From JBBKWX01 sp037969175 (GTDB taxonomy: Bacteria > Bacteroidota > Bacteroidia > AKYH767-A > JBBKVM01), in contig JBBKWX010000208.1 of assembly GCA_037969175.1 (NCBI GenBank), positions 1 through 11,885 of the forward strand: a stretch of 11,885 nucleotides of DNA. Direction: 5' to 3'. Shown here piece by piece: positions 7,438 through 11,885 of the stretch. Positions within the stretch are counted from its first letter, which is position 1. Each line of letters opens with the position of its first letter. The position numbers and the translations under genes are program-made. The notes below the pieces were generated by a model that made no database searches, had not been told where the DNA came from, and worked only from the letters and a program-made list of their open reading frames with translations.

Positions 7438-8318
7438 AGATGGACTAGTTTTATATTATCTATGTAGATGACGGGAAAATTTACATTTTCATCCCTGATA
7501 GCTCCGATAAAAATCTTGAAATCGATTGCAGAAGGAGCATTGGTTATTACTTCCGTCAAATTTATATAAGCTTTTTTCCATTCAGTGGTTGGATTAAGAA
7601 ATACCCCTGTCGATAATCTGACAGATTGAGTTATTTCATTCGCATAAATTCCAAAAGTGAAAGTATTATTTGTCTTATAATTAAGTTCTAAAAAAATCGG
7701 AGATCCCTGTCTAGGCAATGTGTAATTTGCAATAGTTTGAACTTCAAACAATTGCTTGGTGAGATCGAGATAAGCTACACCACAAGCATTACCTTCAAAA
7801 ACCACGTTGGGATCCGTAGCAATTTGTAAAGTGGTATCACTTCTGCTAGATTTCTCAAATTTGATTCCGGCATCTTCAAAATCTTCGAGCAAGCTAAATT
7901 TCGTTGTCGAGAAATAGGTGACCACAGGATTTACCTTACTGATCTGCCCGGGTCTTAGATCAATATCAATTTCATATCCATTAAGAAATGGATAAAATAA
8001 TCGGGAAGAGGCAATTCCATTTTCTTGAATTCCTGCAATGATCTTCACAGTATGGATTCCTGATTCTAATACCGGTATTTTTGCCGGTAATTCATAAATA
8101 CCCTGGATATCATTATCAATAAAAACCCAGGCATCTGTGAGTTTATGAGATGCAGTTCCCTGAGATCCCGGATCAACATTGAGCGTTATATTACTTATTT
8201 CTAAATAAGCAGGGATCTCATCTTCCGGATTAATAAGTTCACATGAACCTAATGAGACTATGATGCCGAATGCAAACAAAAAAGTACGCAAGGTCAAAGC
8301 GGAGAATTTAATTTTCAC
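7434..8318 (-). CDS. Two-domain lipoprotein of unknown function in glycan operon
   Basis: A 294-aa predicted lipoprotein. The signal peptide (1-25) ends VSLGS before C26, a lipobox used by signal peptidase II; the mature N-terminus CELINPEDE is acidic, which may favour surface export. Residues ~35-135 look like an all-beta Ig-like domain (IPAYLEISNI, TDAWVFIDND, GIYELPAKIPVL). Residues ~143-294 look like a jelly-roll, carbohydrate-binding-like domain: LLEDFED at its start, GVAYLDLT, PIFLELNYKTNN, WKKAYINLTE and a terminal VIYIDNIKLVHL strand. I recognise similar Bacteroidota hypothetical proteins but no named function. The start codon is GTG at 8318-8316; no better ATG lies near. It is 11 bp after the oxidoreductase and overlaps the sugar transferase by 4 bp, so a role tied to the surface glycan, such as attachment, export or binding, is inferred. 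No cysteine-rich or enzymatic motif is seen. Confidence 0.82.
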   Translation of the reverse strand: MKIKFSALTLRTFLFAFGIIVSLGSCELINPEDEIPAYLEISNITLNVDPGSQGTASHKLTDAWVFIDNDIQGIYELPAKIPVLESGIHTVKIIAGIQENGIASSRLFYPFLNGYEIDIDLRPGQISKVNPVVTYFSTTKFSLLEDFEDAGIKFEKSSRSDTTLQIATDPNVVFEGNACGVAYLDLTKQLFEVQTIANYTLPRQGSPIFLELNYKTNNTFTFGIYANEITQSVRLSTGVFLNPTTEWKKAYINLTEVITNAPSAIDFKIFIGAIRDENVNFPVIYIDNIKLVHL

Positions 8319-8329
8319 AGATATAATTA

Positions 8330-9316
8330 TCAGGATTCGAGACCGGTATTCACTTTTAGCTTCTCAATTATTTGATAAGCTACATTCAATGCATCATAAC
8401 CATCCTGCATAGTTACAGGTGGGGTTGAATTGTTAACGATGGATTCACCAAACAATTGTAGTTCTTCTCTGATTGCATTATTTTCTTCTATTTCCGGACT
8501 TTCAAAGGAAATGATCTTGGATCCTTTCCCGGCACCCAGATCAATGATCATACTTAAAGGATCCGGCTCACCAACCAATTCCCTTATTCGCACAATTTCT
8601 GATTTCTTTTTCAAAAAATCTATAGATATATAAGCATCTCTTTGAAAAAATCGTGTTTTTCTCATATTTTTTAGAGAGATACGGCTTGCCGTCAGATTTG
8701 CCACACATCCATTGTCAAATTCAATTCGGGCATTTGCTATATCAGGTGTATCGCTCACAACAGCCACACCGCTTGCATTTATCTTTTTGATAGTGGATTT
8801 GACTATGCTTAAAATGATATCTATATCGTGAATCATTAGATCCAAAACCACTGAAACATCTGTTCCACGAGGATTAAATTGAGCAAGGCGATGCGTTTCT
8901 ATAAACATCGGGAGCTTGATATAAGATCTGGCAGCAGTAAAAGCAGGATTAAAACGTTCAACATGACCCACCTGAACTTTAATATTAGCTTCTTGAGCTA
9001 AGGATATTAAGTCTTTGGCTTCCAGAACAGTATTGGTAACGGGCTTTTCAATAAAAACATGTTTGCTGTTTCTGATAGCTTTAGCCGCCAGATCATAATG
9101 AGATAGAGTAGGAGTAACAATATCCACAGCATCACATGAAGCTATTAGCTCATCTATGCTGGAAAACGCCTTGATACCGAATTCATTTTCAGCCTCTTGA
9201 ACTTTAATCGGATCACTATCATAATAACCCGTTAATTCCAACCCTGGGATCTCTCTGATTTGTCGGGTATGTATCTTTCCAAGATGCCCCAATCCTAACA
9301 CTGCAATTTTTACCAT
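8330..9316 (-). CDS. Gfo/Idh/MocA oxidoreductase, GnnA-like
   Basis: NAD(P)-dependent sugar or sugar-nucleotide dehydrogenase, cytoplasmic, 328 aa. N-terminal Rossmann fold with GLGHLGKIH (8-16) and acidic D33/D35 after beta-2; EKP at 90-92 with K91; then the Gfo/Idh/MocA C-terminal alpha/beta domain. The segments VGHVERFNPAF (116-126), ETHRLAQFNPRG (140-151) and LDLMIHDIDIIL (158-169), with candidate catalytic D159 and H163, resemble the clade that includes GnnA, the UDP-GlcNAc 3-dehydrogenase that with the aminotransferase GnnB prepares the 3-amino sugar of some lipid A. No GnnB-like aminotransferase is present here, so the substrate is inferred only to be a UDP-sugar or similar. It is the first gene of the minus-strand operon; its promoter must lie in the 9317-9412 divergent region, but no good -33/-7 pair is seen on that strand. 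ATG start at 9316. Confidence 0.88.
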   Translation of the reverse strand: MVKIAVLGLGHLGKIHTRQIREIPGLELTGYYDSDPIKVQEAENEFGIKAFSSIDELIASCDAVDIVTPTLSHYDLAAKAIRNSKHVFIEKPVTNTVLEAKDLISLAQEANIKVQVGHVERFNPAFTAARSYIKLPMFIETHRLAQFNPRGTDVSVVLDLMIHDIDIILSIVKSTIKKINASGVAVVSDTPDIANARIEFDNGCVANLTASRISLKNMRKTRFFQRDAYISIDFLKKKSEIVRIRELVGEPDPLSMIIDLGAGKGSKIISFESPEIEENNAIREELQLFGESIVNNSTPPVTMQDGYDALNVAYQIIEKLKVNTGLES

Positions 9317-9394
9317 CTGTAATATTAATGCATTTCTAATTCTTAATCGGCTGCGAATTTCAGCATTTTACTTTAAATGATAAAGGATGGATTG

Positions 9395-9402
9395 TACATT
9401 TG
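9395..9402 (+). promoter_or_regulatory. Candidate -7 element of pcm
   Basis: TACATTTG matches TAnnTTTG exactly. No TTG stands at the expected distance; the closest is TTTAAA around 9372-9377. The element ends 10 bp before the ATG at 9413, so if used the transcript would have a very short leader and the upstream in-frame ATG at 9377 would not be transcribed. Confidence 0.4.
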
Positions 9403-9412
9403 TGCACAGAAT

Positions 9413-10066
9413 ATGAAAAGCGGGGATACATATAAGCACATGGGCATGCGAAGAATGCTCATAGAGAGTCTAAGGTTGAAAGGAATAAGTGATGAACGGG
9501 TTCTTGAAGCTATGAATAAAATACCCAGACATCTTTTTATGGATCAAGCATTTATTTCTCATGCCTATGAGGATAGAGCTTTTCCAATAGGTGCCGGGCA
9601 AACAATTTCTCAACCATATACTGTAGCCTACCAAACTCAGTTACTGAATGTTGAAAAGGGACATAAAGTATTGGAAATTGGTACTGGGTCAGGATATCAA
9701 TCCTGTGTACTTATTGAAATGGGGGTAAAATTATTTACCATAGAGAGGCAAAAGGAACTTTTTGACAATGTCAAAGTAAATTTTTCTAAACTTGGCTATA
9801 CACCGAAAGGTTTTTATGGTGATGGTTACAAAGGAGCACCGGCATTTGCTCCTTTTGATCGAATTCTCGTTACGGCAGGAGCTCCTTTTATACCGGAAGC
9901 ATTATGTGAGCAATTAAAACCCGGCGGAAGGCTTGTAATACCTGTCGGGGCAGGGAGTTCACAAATCATGACCTTGATTGAAAAAAACACAGAATCTGAG
10001 CTTATCAAATCAGAATTTGATAGTTTCCGATTCGTCCCTTTGCTTGTAAACAAGAACTGGCAATGA
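9413..10066 (+). CDS. pcm: Protein-L-isoaspartate O-methyltransferase
   Basis: Uses S-adenosylmethionine to methylate L-isoaspartyl residues in aged proteins, beginning their repair; cytoplasmic. Motifs numbered from the ATG at 9413: RVLEAMNKIPRHLF (29-42), AFPIGAGQTISQPYTVA (56-72) with the substrate-binding QTISQP, SAM motif I VLEIGTGSGYQS (86-97), FDRILVTAGAP and LKPGGRLVIPVG near the C-terminus. All family signatures are intact. An in-frame ATG at 9377 would add MIKDGLYICAQN, but a -7 promoter element lies inside that stretch. Family members in this phylum, as I recall them, begin close to KDTYKHKGMRR, matching MKSGDTYKHMGMRR here. The 217-aa form is therefore preferred. The gene is divergent from the glycan operon and has no obvious operon partner; the beta-barrel gene downstream has its own promoter. 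Confidence 0.92.
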   Translation: MKSGDTYKHMGMRRMLIESLRLKGISDERVLEAMNKIPRHLFMDQAFISHAYEDRAFPIGAGQTISQPYTVAYQTQLLNVEKGHKVLEIGTGSGYQSCVLIEMGVKLFTIERQKELFDNVKVNFSKLGYTPKGFYGDGYKGAPAFAPFDRILVTAGAPFIPEALCEQLKPGGRLVIPVGAGSSQIMTLIEKNTESELIKSEFDSFRFVPLLVNKNWQ

Positions 10067-10106
10067 ATATTAACAAATCAATGTTTATAAAAAAGAATAT
10101 AGACAT

Positions 10107-10138
10107 TTGATTTTCATATTTTAAAAGTTATACCTTTG
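10107..10138 (+). promoter_or_regulatory. Strong Bacteroidota promoter of the beta-barrel gene
   Basis: TTTG with TTG at 10107-10109, a 21-bp spacer, and an exact TAnnTTTG match, TACCTTTG, at 10131-10138. The resulting leader of about 50 nt is A-rich (for example ACTAAAACAAAAACTAAA directly before the ATG) and lacks a Shine-Dalgarno, a pattern typical of highly translated Bacteroidota genes. Confidence 0.8.
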
Positions 10139-10195
10139 GCTCGAAATTAATACCTGGATTTCAAACACACATTACAAACTAAAACAAAAACTAAA

Positions 10196-10996
10196 ATGAA
10201 AAAAGCATTACTGGTTATCGCACTCGTGGGCGCTGCTTCTTTTTCGCAGGCTCAGATCTCTGACAGGGAGAACGATGCAACTACTTTTAAGTTAGGCGCA
10301 CGTCCAACTGAAGGTACTATGGCTCTTACTTTCGGATTTGGAATCAATTCTGATGATGAGCAACGTCCTATCAACCTTCTTGGTAAAGGAGATCTCCTTA
10401 CCGGAAAGAAATTCATCAAAGATGATCTTGCAGTACGTGCAGGTATCCGTCTTTACAAATCTTCTTCATCTGAAAAAGGTGATCTTGATTCAACTGCTGC
10501 AGTTCCAAACTCACTGACTAGCACTGAAATCAAGAGCAGTGAGCGCGAGTATGTTTTGGTACCGGGTATCGAAAAGCACTTTGCTAACTCAAACTTCTTT
10601 GACGTTTATGCGGGTGGTGATCTTTACTTAGGATTCCGTAAGGATCGTGAAGTAATGAACTCTACTTCTAGAAACGGAAACGTTAGTGAATACCAAGCAG
10701 CTACAGGAAGTACTGTTGTAGGTCTTGGTGGTGTTATTGGTGTTAACATGTTTGTTGTTGATCTTCCTATCTCTTTAGGTATTGAGTATGGTTGGAATGC
10801 AACTTGGTTACTTGGTGGTGCTACTCATGTTGAAAGCACAGAAACTGCTGCTGGTACAACTGTTACACAGGATTATTACACAAATGATGCGAATGATCCA
10901 ACAGCATTAAAGTATTCTAAGCTTAGCAAATCTAGCTTAAGCATGGATACAAACCAAAATGTTCGCGTTGTAGCAAACATTTATTTCAACAAGTAA
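10196..10996 (+). CDS. Outer-membrane beta-barrel protein
   Basis: A 266-aa exported protein. Signal peptide MKKALLVIALVGAASFSQA with predicted cleavage after A19 (SQA). The mature chain alternates polar and hydrophobic residues in repeated beta strands (for example TMALTFGFGIN at 41-51, LAVRAGIRLYKS, EYVLVPGIEKHF, FDVYAGGDLYLGFR, VVGLGGVIGVNMFV, ISLGIEYGWNATWLLGG) separated by polar loops rich in Ser, Thr, Asn and Asp, and ends with a strand VRVVANIYFNK. This is the pattern of a small (roughly 8-10 strand) outer-membrane barrel; the family and ligand are unknown. Codon use differs from neighbours, favouring GGT, GTT, CTT, TCT and CGT, which suggests high expression rather than foreign origin. 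It lies behind a strong promoter and forms an apparent two-gene operon with the small lipoprotein gene, closed by a terminator at 11459-11493. Confidence 0.85.
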   Translation: MKKALLVIALVGAASFSQAQISDRENDATTFKLGARPTEGTMALTFGFGINSDDEQRPINLLGKGDLLTGKKFIKDDLAVRAGIRLYKSSSSEKGDLDSTAAVPNSLTSTEIKSSEREYVLVPGIEKHFANSNFFDVYAGGDLYLGFRKDREVMNSTSRNGNVSEYQAATGSTVVGLGGVIGVNMFVVDLPISLGIEYGWNATWLLGGATHVESTETAAGTTVTQDYYTNDANDPTALKYSKLSKSSLSMDTNQNVRVVANIYFNK

Positions 10997-11022
10997 TCTA
11001 AGTGTTAACCTCATTAAACACA

Positions 11023-11439
11023 ATGAAAATGAACAAGCGTAAATCATTATACTTGCTCCCTATCATTGCCATTATGTTCCTTTCTTCTTGTACAGTTATG
11101 ACTAAGTCAACTCCAAGCGCATCGCTTGAAGCACGTGTCAACTTTACAATGGATAACCTGGAATACATTGGTGATGTTACTGGTGAAGCAACTCAAACTA
11201 CACTCCTTGGGGTAATTCCTGTTGGAGGTCGTCGTAATCACGTTGGTTCTGTTAGTAGTGGAATTAATCTTCCTGCTAGCCGTCAACTAAACAATGCTCT
11301 TTACGATGCATTAATGTCTAAACCAGATGCAGATTTCGTTTTACCGATATCTACTTCATCTGTTAGAAATGTTATGTTCCTTGGAAACAGATCAACTTTG
11401 ACCGTGAGAGCTAAGGCTTTCCGTATCAAAACCAAGTAA
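11023..11439 (+). CDS. Small lipoprotein of unknown function
   Basis: A 138-aa predicted lipoprotein: signal peptide MKMNKRKSLYLLPIIAIMFLSS followed by lipobox Cys23 (LSSC). The mature part is compact: SASLEARVNFTMDNLEYIGDVTGEA, TLLGVIPVGGRR (a glycine-rich turn), then ALYDALMSKPDADFVLPISTSS and RSTLTVRAKAFRIK. The layout of a middle beta part, an ALxxAL helix, a DADFVLP strand and a last TVxxKAxRI strand is seen in other small Bacteroidota lipoproteins of unknown function; I cannot name the family with confidence. An in-frame GTG at 11002 would add seven residues before the basic signal-peptide start, so the ATG at 11023 (or 11029) is preferred. It starts 26 bp after the beta-barrel gene and shares its GTT/CTT/GGT-rich codon use, so the two are probably expressed together and may act together in the envelope. 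Confidence 0.8.
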   Translation: MKMNKRKSLYLLPIIAIMFLSSCTVMTKSTPSASLEARVNFTMDNLEYIGDVTGEATQTTLLGVIPVGGRRNHVGSVSSGINLPASRQLNNALYDALMSKPDADFVLPISTSSVRNVMFLGNRSTLTVRAKAFRIKTK

Positions 11440-11458
11440 TTTTAACTAATTATAATTT

Positions 11459-11493
11459 AAGAACCCGGAACTTTGTTTCGGGTTCTTTTTTTT
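11459..11493 (+). terminator. Rho-independent terminator
   Basis: Left arm AAGAACCCGGAAC (11459-11471), loop TTT, right arm GTTTCGGGTTCTT (11475-11487): a 13-bp stem with one G-U pair, followed by an uninterrupted T-tract to 11493. It lies 20 bp after the lipoprotein stop and closes the barrel/lipoprotein operon. Confidence 0.93.
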
Positions 11494-11505
11494 ATCCTAT
11501 TTTTG
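11473..11505 (+). promoter_or_regulatory. Candidate promoter of the final lipoprotein gene
   Basis: TATTTTTG at 11498-11505 matches TAnnTTTG exactly. A TTG at 11473-11475, spanning the loop and first right-arm base of the terminator hairpin, stands 22 bp upstream, at the long end of accepted spacing. The leader to the ATG at 11530 would be about 18 nt. Confidence 0.5.
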
Positions 11506-11529
11506 TTGAAACATTCACAATTTCTTTCC

Positions 11530-11885
11530 ATGAAAAAATTATTCCTGGCATCATTTAGTTTGATATTAGTTTTCAGCATTTATTCCTGCCGCAAGGAAAA
11601 TGTGAATCCAATATTATTTGTTTCGCCCGCTGAATTAGAAATTGATGTTACTTCAGGTCAGGTAGTGACATTTAAAGTGGAAGCAAGCTCTGATAACAAT
11701 CAACTCAGCAGATTGGTCATTACAAGTAAAAGGAATAATGCCTTTACAACAACAGTTTTCGACAGTCTGGTTTCAGGCAAAACATTGAAGTTTAATTATG
11801 AAATGTTAGTTCAGAATTCTACAGGCCCTTATTCTTTATTACTTACTTTCCGTGTGATCGATAACGATGGTAATACTACAGAAGC
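11530..11885 (+). CDS. Lipoprotein, N-terminal part (cut by window end)
   Basis: An open frame from ATG 11530 that runs off the window after 118 codons. It begins with a signal peptide MKKLFLASFSLILVFSIYS and lipobox Cys20, so an envelope lipoprotein is predicted. The visible mature part (ENVNPILFVSPAELEIDVTS, then VTFKVEASSDNNQLSRLVIT, FTTTVFDSLVSGKTLKFNYE and GPYSLLLTFRVIDNDGN) is all-beta and reads like an Ig-like/cadherin-like fold, with the closing VIDNDGNTTEA resembling a D-x-D-G loop typical of such domains. Function unknown. It has its own candidate promoter behind the terminator, so it is a separate transcription unit. Confidence 0.8.
   Translation, partial: MKKLFLASFSLILVFSIYSCRKENVNPILFVSPAELEIDVTSGQVVTFKVEASSDNNQLSRLVITSKRNNAFTTTVFDSLVSGKTLKFNYEMLVQNSTGPYSLLLTFRVIDNDGNTTE

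Noticed and set aside
8430..8633. Plus-strand open frame inside the oxidoreductase gene
   Set aside because: It is the reverse of a conserved gene, with no promoter or recognisable motif.
5113..9316. Minus-strand operon considered as a foreign surface-polysaccharide island
   Set aside because: Base composition and codon use match the flanking housekeeping genes, and no mobile-element genes, flanking repeats or tRNA are present.
9826..10053. Minus-strand open frame inside pcm
   Set aside because: It is antisense to the conserved C-terminal part of Pcm and shows no independent support.
10067..10106. Possible terminator after pcm (AACA ... TGTT around 10070-10085)
   Set aside because: The arms are four bases long and no T-tract follows.

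Overview
The window reads as ordinary chromosome of a member of the Bacteroidota, most likely a Flavobacteriales- or Cytophagales-like marine or freshwater lineage. Supporting evidence seen in the sequence: about 40% GC; start codons with A-rich leaders and little Shine-Dalgarno; several promoters of the Bacteroidota type (TTG at -33, TAnnTTTG at -7, 19-22 bp apart); a DUF4294-like protein; and several lipoproteins whose signal peptides end in a Ser-Cys lipobox. No tRNA, rRNA, CRISPR array, insertion sequence or phage gene is visible. No stretch longer than about 170 bp is without a gene.

Layout. Positions 1-2188: a good Bacteroidota promoter drives sucC (succinyl-CoA ligase beta) and, 4 bp later, an agmatinase-like ureohydrolase. 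2235-2843: a membrane fatty-acid 2-hydroxylase-like enzyme, probably with its own promoter. 3012-5112: a biotin carboxylase (AccC-like) followed by a secreted DUF4294-like protein. On the minus strand, a tight four-gene operon is transcribed from 9316 down to 5113: a Gfo/Idh/MocA sugar-nucleotide oxidoreductase, a two-domain lipoprotein, a polyprenyl-phosphate sugar-1-phosphate transferase, and a 3-hydroxyacyl-CoA dehydrogenase. This operon ends back to back with the DUF4294 gene, with no base between the two stop codons. 9413-10066: pcm (protein-L-isoaspartate methyltransferase), divergent from the operon. 10196-11439: an outer-membrane beta-barrel protein and a small lipoprotein that look highly expressed, behind a strong promoter and closed by a textbook terminator. 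11530-end: the start of another lipoprotein, cut by the window edge.

How the genes work together. SucC, the biotin carboxylase and the hydroxyacyl-CoA dehydrogenase serve central acyl-CoA metabolism. The hydroxylase, oxidoreductase, sugar transferase and lipoproteins point to envelope lipid and glycan building. The gene families are mostly well known. The least explained items are the lipoprotein inside the glycan operon, the DUF4294-like protein, and the beta-barrel/lipoprotein pair. I did not find a convincing undescribed defence, mobile or regulatory system here.
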